64,000 nt of DNA from Adiantum capillus-veneris (Eukaryota > Streptophyta > Polypodiopsida > Polypodiales > Pteridaceae). The stretch lies in the NCBI GenBank assembly GCA_014529385.2, contig CM043952.1, forward strand, positions 62,925,119 to 62,989,118, read 5' to 3'. Under the pieces are notes generated by a model. The model did not search any database. It had not been told where the DNA came from and saw only the letters and a program-made list of their open reading frames with translations. This document shows, piece by piece, positions 22,343 through 35,221 of this stretch (positions are counted from its first letter, which is position 1; each line of letters starts with the position of its first letter). Made by a program: the position numbers and the translations under genes.

Positions 22343-24660
22343 CTGGTATCAGAGCCTCAGGCTATTCTGGGAAAGAAGGAGGAGGGCGTGTTCTTTTCTT
22401 AGCATGCTCATGCAACATGGCGGGCATGGATGCTTAGGCGGGAAGGAAGTCGAACAAGTTTGAGGACCGTGGGTAAGCGCCCTTAGTCGGGATGAGGATC
22501 GAGGTCGACCTCGGCAGAATCCTGCATGCGTAGGCTTGTCAAATGCGCAAGGCGGAGATCAGGAGATTGCTTCATGGTGGTGTGAGGAGCCTTGCAGAGT
22601 GCGAGCTCTCTCTCTTTTCCTCCTTTGTGCTGCTACCCGCTGCCGCCATGGATTTCAACCCCCTCATTCAGATTCAGCCACCCTTTGGGCCTTGAGTAAA
22701 TTGGCCATCCCCTTGAAAGAGGGCCTTTCCCACCCACTGCCTAAACATGCCAGTCCACCCACATGCACCACAAACACAACCATATACGCTTGTGCAGGGA
22801 TTGTGCGACCATGTGAGGATCGATGATCCTCAAGGCTGCAGGAATTAATCATGGACAGTCGATTTGGAAAAATCTACGGATGCCCAAATTTTCGTGTTTT
22901 TAATCTTTCAATATTTAGCAAGGGTTTCACTGGATTTGGAATTGACATAGCAAGCAAAGTGCAAGGCCTACCAAGCATACCATGCATGACAAGGTCGTAG
23001 TTTCAAGGATTATGCTTGTGACAAAAAGATTTCGAGAGCAAAAGCAATGCCAACAAGGATTGATGAAGATAGTCGCGATGTTTGGCATGCTCGACCAAGA
23101 GCAGGAGCCTTCTAGTACTATGATGCCTTCATGGATTTTCGACATGATTCCAGGTATTTTTGTCTATGTTTTGGCATTACTTCTTCAATTAGTTATGCAA
23201 TCAATTGTTTTTTATGGATCGTTGACATGTAACAAGCACGGCTTGTATTGACTCCTCAAGTGCTAAGTGGTAGTTCAGGTATCTCAACACCCATTAAGGT
23301 ATGTGCCTAGTATGGTGCTCTTGGCATTCATTGTTGGCATCTCCTCAATGCTTAACTTGCGAAATCGACTCAAGCATGGCTTGAGTACCTGTCGCACTGA
23401 TCTGTCACACAGATCATCGGCAGTTCAATTTTTGTGCCAATGGACTCTCAAGGAGATCAGCACACCATGTGGCTCGCCTTGATGAAGGGTGCGCTCAGCA
23501 TGGCCGACTTCTTGACACTGCTTTCAGCCAGCAGGCAAAAATAATCGCCACACGACACTAGCCAATTTGAATTGAAATTGCTTGATAAGGATAATTCTCG
23601 TTTGCCATGATCTTTGTACGTCAATACCAACATCTGTTCACTACAATTTGGGCATCTTGCCTTGAAGATTCCATGAGCATACAACCTGGGCGGGGGAATT
23701 GGCAATATGACTGCAGGTTATTTCATTACATACTAGACGGGCGTATATGATATATAAGGGTGTATATGATACACACAATAATTCTCTCTGACGCAACGGA
23801 TAAGGCTATGAGCTACAATTGAGCCATTTTTCCTTGACATCTCAAGACAACTGGTTATAGGAGGACAACCAGGTTAGCCAAATTTATGTTTTGTTTGCTT
23901 TTTCATGAAAACATATTTACGTTGTCGGTTATGCATAGAAATGTGTTTTGCCAGTTTCCCATGAAGCAAGGCTTCTAGATCATGCTATGCTACGGCCCAT
24001 TGATTTGGCATCAAGAGCATTGGCATGCAAGTTTGGGGAGCTGGTACGATCAAAAAAATTGTTCCCATTTAGGACGTAGTGACATCACGTTATGATGTAT
24101 CACTACCACTGCCAAATGTGCAAGGCACTTATGGTTTTGGCTCTCGCGCTTGCGACCGTCAAAGTACCCAACGGCTTACAACCTTACATGCAAGACATTC
24201 TAGCCAGGTGGAATGACCTCCATCACTTTATGCATTACGCTTCCGCTATCACACTCGCACCTCTGTCAAGGACAGACTAAGGATAGATTATTACTATGAT
24301 TGTTGGTTACTATCAACACACAACAACACTAAAAAGAACATAATATTTCGACTTATTTCACAAGCAAAGTTCCATTTAAAGTCATTTTTCTAAAGTCACG
24401 ATCCCATACATGGTAAGAGGGTCAAGCTATGTTTCTGTTCCCTCTCTCGATGAGAGCGTTGTCGAGAAATTTGCGGTCTTGCCAGGAAAGCACCGGGCTT
24501 ATGGCTGTGAGAGTTTGTGAGAGAACTCAACAAAAACTATATGAAGGAGTTAAACCATAGATGCCATGAAGTCTAGGGTTTGGAAAGAAGTGCAATCAAA
24601 GAAGACTCACTCTTTCTCTCTTGCATTCACACACACAAAGAAAGAACGCAAAAGAGAATG

Positions 24661-25089
24661 TCAAAACAATACGAAGATGAAAACATCAAGGCTATGGTCA
24701 TATCGTATCATGGGTAATATGAAAGGGTTAATGGATGAGTTAATGGCATTCAATCTTGGCTGACCAAATAGGCTACGAATTGTTCTTTGGAATTGTAGTT
24801 TTGTGCTTACCATAATATATATATTTTGTCTAGTGATTGGGATTAATTGTGTGTACAAAATCCTCTTGGTTCATAGCAAGATAACTACGCTTACATCAAA
24901 AGAAAAATTATAGTCTATGAGAGGTAGTATGATGGGATCCGGTGATAGAAGTATTTCATTGAGCCTTTCAGGGCCGAAGAGAAACACTATACGTTGTTGA
25001 AAGTGTATTTTACGGCTAATCCATACGTTAATTCTAATAGATCGTACAGAGTGAAAGCGATAGAAATGATCATCATGTGGGCTATTCAT
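24661..25089 (-). repeat. two diverged copies of a ~210-bp unit
   Basis: Minus-strand translations of 24661-24858 and 24871-25089 align: Q-R-I-x-x-LFG-x-x-RLN-x-I, then P-x-ILP-x-I-x-Y-x-x-S-x-DV. A third relative is 13367-13552. The similarity could reflect a DNA repeat rather than a protein; no known domain is recognised. Confidence 0.5.
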
Positions 25090-25277
25090 CTAGGATATTA
25101 TGTGAGAAATGTAGATATGAGAGAAGTGAAGAGATGAGAAGTTTCCCTCCCAAGCCCTATTCTTGCCCGTAGGCAATAAGGATACTGCGGGGAGAGATGT
25201 ACATGTAGCAAGAGAACCTAGAGAGGACGAATTACTAAGAATGAGAGAGATAGATTTGGTTAAGGAGATGAGATTAG

Positions 25278-25281
<4 letters not shown>

Positions 25282-25335
<54 letters not shown>
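25282..25335. repeat. (TA)n microsatellite
   Basis: About 54 bp of uninterrupted TA dinucleotides inside the nested 24460-26508 insertion. Confidence 0.95.
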
Positions 25336-25339
<4 letters not shown>

Positions 25340-28300
25340 GATTAGAGATGAAAATGAAAACAACAAGAAATCAAGAAAACATCAATGTAGAACACATCTT
25401 ACTTGAAACCCTTCGGCACCATTATTGATGGGAGAGAGAAGAAGAGTGGATAATTCCACTTTGATTGATACACCAAGTGCAAGACCTTCTTTGATTAGAG
25501 TTGATCTTCCAAGGTTAGCTTGTTGCAAGAATGGCTAGTCTCCCTCTAGGAGAAAGTGTAGGCTTGGGCTTATGTTAATGGCTAAGTACAATTAGGCATT
25601 ACTACTCACTCCCTCAAGAATTCCTCTCATCAATGGCTTGAATGCTTGACTTCCTTCCAAGGAAGAAGAGGTCCCCTTTTATAGGTGAAGGGAACCCCCA
25701 AGGGTTTACACAAGCAGAGAGGAGCCAGTGTGAACAGGAATTGGAAAAGTTGGAAATGAGCTGCCCCTGCATGATGTGGGCAGACTGGGGTCCAGTATTT
25801 TGATTATATCTCCTCAACCGTGGCTCCAAATAAAAAAGTAAAAATATGGGCAAAAACTTCAGCTCATTAGCTACGATTTTCATTTTAAAATTGTTTTCCA
25901 ATTCGGATTGGAACCTTGTGTAAAAAATTCATCAAAATAGGGTCCATTTATGGCAGCAAAAGTCTTCATGTTGTCTCCTTAGCCTAGACTTTCATTTAAT
26001 TCCAAAGGACACCTCATGCCATATGAAAGCATGACATTGCTCCTTGACAAATTTTTGTAATCATGCTTGCAATAATGCATTAAAATAAGTGTATCTTTGA
26101 AATCATGCCACCTAGTGTCCCACTAGGATTTGATTCTCTCCTAGTAGCTATTTAAAAAGAAATATAAGAAAAGTATAAAAAATACATAGAATATATATAT
26201 ATTGGAGTTTACCCTAGATATAGGATCTAGCTAGGGTGTGAGATGATAATGAAATAGTAGAAATAAAGAATCAATGCTTTTTGCCCCAAGTTAAAGAGAC
26301 GGAGCTATTGATGCTTTTCCCATAGTATTTTCTGATGGTAAAGTAAGGATATATTACCCTTGAGAAAAATAATAGGATGAGATAGAAGGCTTATTATTAT
26401 ACTTAAATATGCATATGTACACTATAGGAAATATAATTATGTATCTAAAAAAATACAAGATAGATCTTGTAGCATGCGTTTCCACTATGTACGTGTCACA
26501 GCACGACAGCGTCATACAGACAGAGTGTGGAATTCTTATAGGATAAGCTGCACTTCACGCATAAGATGTCTAAGAGCACACATTCTGGGCACACACTCTA
26601 CAAATTTAAGGAAAGTTCCTCAGCCCAGCATGCTCTTCTTTTCTCTCTTTTTCTTATTTCTTTCAAGAATAACGAAACTCTTCTAAGAAGCTTTTGCTAC
26701 ATATTCTGCTCGTGAGTCAGCTTGAGCCAAGGTGCTCGAACTCATAGCTAGCATGTGGCTAAGATGCTACTCAAATTAGTCTTCATCGATTCATTGATTG
26801 AACACTATTTTGCATCAGGGCTATGAGCCAAACAGGCTAAGAGCCGATGTCAGGACAAGGGCAAGATCCACCTATTGGCATTCTTTGGGTGATTGTTTTC
26901 AAGCCATACCCACGGAAGTATACATCGTCGTTACATGACAAGCAAGAGTCTTGTCATTACGGATGTTCACAGTGTCATTTTTGCACTACATGTTTTCAGT
27001 GCGACACTCAAGTTGACTTTTTGATAAATCTTCAACTCATAGTCACGTTGATCTCTACAAGGAAGTATAGATGCAGCAATCAGTTGAGACAGCATGGCTG
27101 TCCACAAGAGCTAGGCAATTCACTTGTGTGGATGTCCAGCTCTCTCTATAGCACTACGGAGTGTCTACGGACATATTGTTTTGGGGTAAGACCCGGCGGG
27201 TGATTGCTATATCTCCCCATAGGCATTAAGGATCATAGTTTGATCTGCATTGAGGATCACAGTTTGATCTCTCCCAGTTATACTTTCAAGGAAAGAATTC
27301 TGTAATCTACCACGCAGTAGCAGACAAATTCAACTTTCCAGTTGATTTCAATCATTATGTACACGGTTAACTCTGTTGGTTACTGTTACCTGCTAGTTGA
27401 GCAATTTCTACAAATGGTCTTACCAAAGGGTTAGACTATGTAGATTTTAACCAAAGGGGTTGGATTGTGAGGGCAACACCCATGGTTCCTAGTGCAATGT
27501 TGTTTGTTTTTTCAGGTAGGAGACGTGCTCCTCTCCGTTTGAATACGGGTAAGTGAACATTACGTTCAAATCTCCAGGTACGCATCTATTGATTTGGTGT
27601 TATTCCATTTTTAGTATGCTTTGCTTGGTTTTTCAAGACGTATAAGTACGCTTGAATGTTACAAAGCCATGCCAAGGACATGTCGGCACAAAGTATTTTG
27701 GGCCAAGTGTCCAATCTACCTTTCTGCCTTATGTTGTTACAAACCTACTTGCAGGGTCGATTGGCACATGTTGTCACATGGGATACAACATGGTCTAGTA
27801 ACTCAAGAAGTTTGGTTTAGCCACTGTGGAGCATGATAAAGAGGGTCCCTCTCACTCTTGTCGTAAAGTGTTTAGAGCTACCTCCACACACAAGTACATC
27901 TTGTACTTGTAGGATGTTCTTTTTCAGACATCCTTAGTTGAGACATATTCCACATGTGGAGAATATGAGTCTCTCGACTGACATTGGCGCCATTATTTCA
28001 ATTCTATGTCACGACAAAGTCCCTAGGTGCTGGTCACATCTGTTTTCTAGACCATTTTTAGCACGACGTATCAAGAGCAATTTCGGTGGCCAGAAATTGT
28101 CGAATACTTAGAATGGCTTGTTAAGGTACAAGTGCTGCTAAACAACATTACAGATGGTTGTTTATACATATAGGAAATGAAAAAGTTTCATTGTTTGTAC
28201 CTAGAAATGATCACTGTTTCACCTTCTATTATGGTTCAGACATTTCAACAAAGCTTGCAAAAGTTTGCAAATGAAAGTATTTAGTTTCTTTTTAGAACTA

Positions 28301-29578
28301 TTTACATTCCTGTTAATGTGTGCTAGGCGCATCACATTTTTCCATAAGTATTGGCAAGGATCATTATGGATATACATGTTCGGGTTAGTTTTTGCTAAAT
28401 GCATGCACACTAGGTGTTATGGGCCTATTGTTTAGCAAGGGCTGATTTGGAACGGCATGCATATTCCACAGATTGTTGCTTTATGAAGCATTTTGCACTC
28501 TATGTGCACTATCTCTCTGAGATTACTTTTGGATCCACTAAATCACCAATAGAGGTCATGGCTCGGTTTTGGGCGTTTGTGGATTTTTTCAAGTTAACCA
28601 CGATGGTTATTTTGGACATTGTTGATTCTTCACCAATTTCGAACACTATTGTGCTTTTGCGTTTACCAGTCATCTGGGACAACTGTCTGTAAACCGTGAG
28701 GAAAACACACCTCAGTATTGTCATTTATCCAAGGGGATAGGCAGATTACAAAGATTACAAAGAGTAATCTTGTGCTAAAGGATCTGCTAAGAGCATACGT
28801 TAACACAACGCATTTCTAAATAGATGATTTTCTCCCTATTATAGAATTTGCTTACGTACAATTTTCGACTTTGAACACCTCTGGTGGTGGGGTTGGAGAT
28901 TGTGTCAATACTTTCATACATCAAGGACTTACCAGGTGTGCTGACAGAACATGATGGCAAGTAACCTTCATTAGGGATGAACATGTAACGGAATTTGAAC
29001 ACCTCTGGTGGTGGGGTTGGAGATTGTGTCAATACTTTCATACATCAAGCACTTACTAGGTGTGCTGACAGAACATGATGGCAAGTAACCTTCATTAGGG
29101 ATGAACATGTAACAGACTGTTCAAGATACTTAGGCGAGTAGGAAATCTGGCTCACAACTGCATGGAAAGTTACACCCAGGTTTCCTTGCATAATTCCAGT
29201 ACCTTCAAAAGATCTGAATACTGTTTATGCCTTTGGACAACTCTTAGTTGTGGTTCCTCCTTTACAGTATTCAAGTGAGTTATAAATGGAGTTACCATTT
29301 AAACCCAAGTGACTCTTAGTTGTGGTTCCTCCTTTACAGCACTCAAGTGAGTTATATATGGAGTTACCATTTAGACCACCGTGGTTGCAAACGGACAACA
29401 ATGTTGAAAATCAAGATATTCCTCTTGGTTTCCTTGAACCTCCTCACTGCACCAATTATCGGTCTTACAGACAACTGGCTCACTTATGGGACATCAATAA
29501 AGAGAACACCAGTATTCTTAAGAAGATGTTACTACTTGTGTTTTCGAGAACGAAAACTCTTCCTTAAGGGGGAAGTAA

Positions 29579-29750
29579 TGTCAGGACACGGGTCCTGTAC
29601 CCTAAGAACTAGGCTAGGCAAGGACTACGGCCAAGGGCCGGGCTAGGCAGTGTGGACAGGGGATCCGTCTAGGGCAAGGGGCTAGGAGCCCACCTATAAA
29701 GGGAGGTTGGGAGGAGGATCAAGAAGAGCCTAGTTGCCTAGTTTCTTACA
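29579..29750 (+). repeat. family C LTR closing copy II
   Basis: 172-bp LTR with the polypurine tract just before it. It is followed at 29755-29890 by a partial second copy of its own 3' portion rather than directly by a primer site. Confidence 0.88.
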
Positions 29751-29754
29751 CTGA

Positions 29755-29890
29755 TAGGCAAGGACTACGGCCAAGGGCCGGGCTCGGCAGTGTGGACAGG
29801 GGATCTGTCTAGGGCAAGGGGCTAGGAGCCCACCTATAAAGGGAGGTTGGGAGGAGGATCCAGGAGAGCCTAGTTGCCTAGTTTCTTATA
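29755..29890 (+). repeat. partial LTR duplication before copy III
   Basis: It repeats the LTR from the TAGGCAAGGACTAC position to its end (TTTCTTATA) and then meets the primer-binding site TGGTATCAGAGC at about 29892. It arose by local duplication or as the start of a separate element. Confidence 0.8.
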
Positions 29891-29977
29891 TTGGTATCAG
29901 AGCTCAGGGGATACGGGCATGGAGGAGTAGCCAAGGAGGAAGGAGAAGAGTAGTGTTTGCATGGCGTTGCATGGTCT

Positions 29978-30036
<59 letters not shown>

Positions 30037-33000
30037 GGCGTGCTTGCATGACTACGAGGAGGATGCTGTCGACTATGGAAACGGTGGCTTGCCTTAGGGC
30101 GTGCTTGCATGACTACGAGGAAGATGTTGTCGACTGTTGGAACGGTGGCTTGCAATCGATTGAAGTCGATGACGACTATGGGAGCAAACCCCTACACACA
30201 AGGGAGGGTCGAACTTGACCAACGCAAAACTATGCGCGCAGGAGCTCATTGTGAGCGCGAGGGTAAGATCACCAAATCTCGTCACTAAAGCTAAGGCAAA
30301 GAAAACTCCTATAGAGCGCCATCATCTTCCTCCTCTCTCGTCGTGTTGTCGGCTCTACAACAACAGGTCCATGATTTTATTTTATTTTTTAAAGCTTTTG
30401 GGGTCCTAATTTGGGCCACCCCCCCTCACACTATAGGAAGCCGGTCACACGATGGCAAGCTGCGGCCAAGCCTGAGACCTCCGGAGGCCACTATTCGGGT
30501 GCCTTGGCATGAAATTAGATAACAATAGGCAACCGACAAATTCATGAGTAGGTACACACTCATGAAAACTCCAGAAAACACCATGCATGGCATGGCGCGA
30601 TCGTGGCGAAAGTTTCGTGGAGGTGCATGGTGCAAAGGCTATGAGCCATCGAAACTCCAAGCCCCGACAAACACATCCATTATATGGCAATCAAATGGAG
30701 TTTTTGATAAGGGAATCAACACTCCGATACGCAAGGCATTTCGATGTGTATTGGAATATCAACATGGTCATCAAGGCATGCAACGGCATGAAAGCTCGCC
30801 AAAGGCCGTTTGCAAGGTCATAAGCAAGGTACTTGGAGCCGGCACGAAATTCAAAGGACGTGGTTGACCTCGGCACGGACAAGCAAGGATTATCAGGTTC
30901 GAGATTTAATGTTATTGAAGTTTTTATAGCTTTATATAGGTGCTTCTGTGCACTTCTATGGGTCACATATGACCATGGTTACAAATACAACAAGCTCTTA
31001 TGCGCACGAGCAAGGCTCAAGCATGGCCCATCGCTCAACTAGTTGAAGGAGGCAAAGGTGTTCGACATGGCTAACCACTTAGTTGAAGGCGGCAAAGGTG
31101 TTCGGCATGGCTGACCACTTGTTACACATTCAGACATTGCTTATTTTGAATTTCACTTTTTGCTACGAACATGGTTCCTAGGGAAAGTATGTCCACATTA
31201 TTTAGTCACTCACACCAACCCTATACGGTCAAGGACACTAGTAATCAAGATAAGCAAGTACGCATACATACCTTGCCAGTATTTTTCTGCTTCTCAATCC
31301 ACTAAACATGTAGACAAGGTCCATTCTTAGTACATGATCGACAAGGTAGACTCCCTTTGCTATGACATATGTCGCTTATAGCATTTGTTGGCAATGAGGC
31401 CAGACATAATTATATCAAGCAAGGCTTGACTGTCATTATAGCACGGCTGGTAATGACTTTAGTCACTTCCATTTCTCGACATGGAGGTTTGACTAACATG
31501 ATCGACCATTCATGTACAGAATTGTCGGCATACGCTTTTTGCATATGGGACATATTTATAATTGGCAACACATAGCACGTTTGCAATGTTTTAGAATCTC
31601 AGGAGATTGGCACATCCTACTGCTCGACTTGATGCGGGGGGGCATGTTGCTCGGCATGTCCGACTTCATGTCACTGTTTCTCAAAGTGAACAGAGGATGT
31701 TTGGCACACAGTACTGGTTCCTTTCAGTTGAAATCACTCGACACGGTCGATGCTTTTTGTCATGATATCTGTGTCTCAACAGCTGACTTCGTCGGCTAGT
31801 ATAACAACATTCTCTATGTGAAGCAAGGCTTCAAGCCAGGCATCTTGCATTGAAAATTCCCACGTTCGGCTTATGCTATTAGCATACAAACTTGGGAAGG
31901 ATTCGCAATTTTGGGTCAACTGGTGACCGCAACGACCAGGTTAGCCAATTTTATATTCTTCCTATTTTTCCTAGTTTACAGCTTTGATTAGAATCTACTG
32001 CTTTTGTGCAAAGCAAAGTGCTTTGACAATTTTCCAAAGCAAGACTTCTCCCTTGTGCCGACATACTGCCCATTGATTTGGAATCAAGGGCATTGGCACA
32101 CAAGTTTGAAAAAACTGGCAGCATGGGGAATCCCTACGAGTTTCGACTGTGCAAGGCACTTATGGGTGTGGCTCTCACGTTTAGAAGCCATCCCTTTTGC
32201 CAAGGGCTAACAATTCGGTGTGCACGGCATGCTAGCTTGGTGGATTCACTTCTACCGCCTCATGAACGCCTCTGCTATAACACCAGATACTTTGTCAAGG
32301 ACAAGATAAGTTCTGGATTGTTTACCATGATTTTTGGGTCGTCACAACCACATACACGGTAAGTGGGTCAGTTTGTGATTTGTTTGTGTTTTCATGTTCC
32401 CTCTCTCGATGAGAGCGTCATAGCAGAAAATCATTGCATGCTTATACGATAAGCTACACGTTAGGCATAAGATGCACAAGAGAATGGCAATCAACTATAC
32501 AGGTCATAGTCATTTAAGCAAGGTTCCTCACCCCAGCATGCTCTTCTTCTCTCTAATTCTATCTTCTATAGAAGAATAATGAAAAATTTTACGAGTATTT
32601 TGCTCCATGTTTTGTTTGGGAGTTAACATGAGCCAAGACACTCTAACTCTCAGCTAGAAATTGGCCAAGATGCCATTCACATTAGTTTTCATCAGTTTAT
32701 CAATTGAACACTAATTGCTGTAAGGGCTAGGAGCCACATACAGGCTGGCTAAGAGCCATTGTCAGATTTTGGGTAGGACCCAACTATTGGCATTCCTTGG
32801 GTGATTGTTCTTAGGATCCAACAGATTTGCCTAGTGGAGTACACATCGAACATATTGACGTTAATGGACAAGCAAGAGTCTTGTTATTTCAAAGGATTCG
32901 GGTGTCATTTTTGCACTACATGTTTCTAGTGCAATTGCGTTTTTGATACTCTTACACTTACATCAGCTGATCTATACCATGGAGTCTAGAGGCAGCAAAC

Positions 33001-33936
33001 GGTTGAGACAGCATGGTTGCTGACACGAGCTACGCATCTTACTTGTGTCTATGGACATACTACCTACACGGTTGATTATGTTGGTTACCGTTATCTGCTA
33101 GTTGAGCAGTTTCTACAAAGAGTCTTATCAAGGGGTTTGACTACGTAGATTCTAATCCAAGAGCTTGGATTGCAAAGGCAACACCCAGGCTTCCCAGTGC
33201 AATGCTGTTTGTTTTTCAGGTAGGGGACGTGCTCCTCTCCAGTTGAATACGGGTAAGTGAACATTACGTTCAAATCTCCAGGTATGCATCTATTCATTTG
33301 GTGTTATTCCTAGTATGCTTTGCTTGGTTTTTCAAGACGTATAAGTACGCTTGAATATAGAGAGTCATGCCAAGGGCATGTTGGCACAAAGTATTTTGGG
33401 CCAAGTATCCAATCTATCTTTCTACCTTATGCTGTTACGAACCTACTTGTAGGGTTCAATTTGGCACATGTTGTCATATGGGATACAACATGGTCTAGGA
33501 ACTCAAGGAGTTCGGTTTAGCCAGTGTGTAGCAATGAATGAGGGTCCCTCTCACTCTTGTTGTAAAGTGTTTAGAGCTACCTCCACACACAAGTACATCT
33601 TGTACTTGTAGGATGTTCTTTTTCAGACATCCTTAGAGCTACCTCCACACACAAGTACATCTTGTACTTGTAGGATGTTCTTTTTCAGACATCCTTAGTT
33701 GAGACATAATCCACATGTGGCGAATATGAGTCTCTGGGACTGACACTAGCGCCCCCTATTTCAAATATGTGTCACGACAAAGTCCCTAAGTGCTGGTCAC
33801 ATCTGTTTTCTAGATCATTTTCAGCACGACGTATCAGAAGCAATTTCGTGGCCAGAAATTGTCCGATACTTAGAATGACTTGTTAAGGTACAAGTATTGC
33901 TAAACAACATTACAGATGGTTGTTTATACATATAGA
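29891..33936 (+). mobile_element. family C copy III, truncated and diverged
   Basis: It begins at the primer-binding site. Its leader differs from that of copy II. From about 31,400 onward it resembles copy II (for example 32,070-32,420 against 24,000-24,450), and 32,905-33,936 matches the 3' half of copies I and II. It stops at TATACATATAG, about 1.2 kb before the expected 3' LTR, and meets the minus-strand C0 LTR. A 62-bp tandem duplication with the CAAGTACA hairpin lies near 33,575-33,700. No ORF shows a domain. Confidence 0.65.
29980..30034. repeat. (CT)n microsatellite
   Basis: About 55 bp of CT dinucleotides in the leader of copy III, followed by two copies of a GGGCGTGCTTGCATGACTAC block (30036 and 30097). 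Confidence 0.95.
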
Positions 33937-33943
33937 ATACCAG

Positions 33944-33985
33944 TGTAAGAAACTAGGAAACTACGCTCTTCTGGATCCTCCTCCC
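33944..33985 (-). repeat. right C0 LTR, part 1 (split by B)
   Basis: First 42 plus-strand bases of a minus-oriented 172-bp family C LTR. It continues at 39407-39536 (130 bp) after copia B; the total is exactly 172 bp. Left of it only ATACCAG of the primer site is kept. Confidence 0.88.
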
Positions 33986-34177
33986 TGTTGGGGTATAAAG
34001 CCCAATGTGGTCGCCCAGGTAAGTGGGCGGGCCGCTAGGTATGTACACATATTCTTTTGTAAAAACCTAATAAGAACTCACTATGCTCTACACATTACAG
34101 TAGATTGAGTTCACCATATCGTCGTGCTCTTCTTCTTGCACTCTCTATCGCGTCGCACTTCCGCTCGTACTCCTTCA
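33986..34177 (+). repeat. 5' LTR of copia B
   Basis: 192 bp, TGTTGGGG to CTTCA, next to the primer-binding site. It differs from the 3' LTR at only a few positions by eye (for example CCGCTAGG against CCGCCAGG), which suggests a fairly recent insertion. Confidence 0.93.
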
Positions 34178-35221
34178 ACTGGTATCAGAGCTCAGATCGA
34201 GGCTCGGGGGCAGCACTGTAGGAGGCTAGAGTCACCAGCTCAGATTGGAGTGAAATTCGACAGGCGAAGACACGGCCCCAAATCTCGGCCACCGTTCGGC
34301 TTCGACAAAGGTCTACGCAGGCCATTTTCGACTACGTGGTCTCGACGGGTGCAGATCCGACTCTGCAAATTTGGGGTTTTCGGCCTACGACTGCAGGTGT
34401 TAAGGATATCGACACTCCCAGAGTGTTGATTTGTGGTTGTCTACACATTGAAGGACGGCTCACAGTTCTTGGAGGCGTGTCACATACGACACAGGCGCAT
34501 CTACACACAGACTGTAGGCGACATCCACTAGTTCATCAGGTAGCTTGTGTTTGCTGCTTGATATTCCAGATTTCATCCTGACATTGCAGGTACTTCCACA
34601 TGGGATGTATTGTCAGAGATGATGTATGTCTATTGAGGGTTTGCTGGCTGTGAGTCACGCAGCAAACAATCGCCGCAGCGGTTACAACATACAGTGGGAA
34701 ATTTGTGGATGTATGACTTTGTGGGAAGTCTATGTACTGTCAGATTTAATGCAGCCTTTGTTGAGGGTCGAGTGAGGTTTTATTGAGCTACGGGATTCTC
34801 GAATGTTAAGATCCTTTCGGTGATACAGGTCTTGGAGCGATCCCTCGAGCACCCTTAGATAGGCAGCTAGGATGTATTGACTGTGAGTTAAACAGTTGGG
34901 ATTGCATCTTTGCTTTACTGCCGTTGAGGCATTGTCGCAGTCTATGCTTATAGGACAGTGACAGGACAGTGAGAGACAGTACAGGTGCAGGACAAGTTTA
35001 CCCGCAGCTTACAGTGTCAGAGAGACAGTGTTTTTTGAGCTGTTTTTTGGTCTGTTTTTAGTACACCAGAGCCATTTTACAAAGAAGACTCTGCCAAAAT
35101 TTTTGCAGAATCTAAAGCTTTCTTGGTTCATTTGACAGGTTGATATTGGTTCAGAGGTCAGTTTACAGGGGAAACTCTGCCGAATTTCTCCCAGAAAAGT
35201 AAATGACTGTGAAGCGTAGCT

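Larger units (their letters stand above)
24460..26508. mobile_element. nested 2,049-bp insertion in copy II
   Basis: Copy III reads GATGAGAGCGTCATA without a break (near 32407). Copy II has 2,049 bp between the two halves, flanked by GCGT (24456-24459 and 26509-26512). The insert begins TGTCGAG and ends ACGACA, so it has TG...CA ends like a solo LTR, or a short TGTCG inverted repeat like a DNA element. It contains a (TA)n tract and two diverged copies of a roughly 210-bp unit. No transposase or RT is visible. Confidence 0.6.
22343..29578 (+). mobile_element. family C copy II interior, non-coding
   Basis: The most complete copy, running from primer-binding site to polypurine tract, about 5.2 kb after removing the nested 24460-26508 insertion. 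No Gag, RT or integrase can be read in any frame, so this is a large non-coding retroelement derivative depending on others. A 122-bp tandem duplication lies at about 28873-29114. A conserved hairpin CAAGTACA-TCT-TGTACTTG sits near 27890. Confidence 0.75.

Noticed and set aside
18738-33936. Hidden gag or pol in family C
   Set aside because: I looked for knuckle, DSG, YVDD/FxDD, RNase H and integrase motifs in all listed frames and found none. The recurring short frames at the 3' end have no domain.
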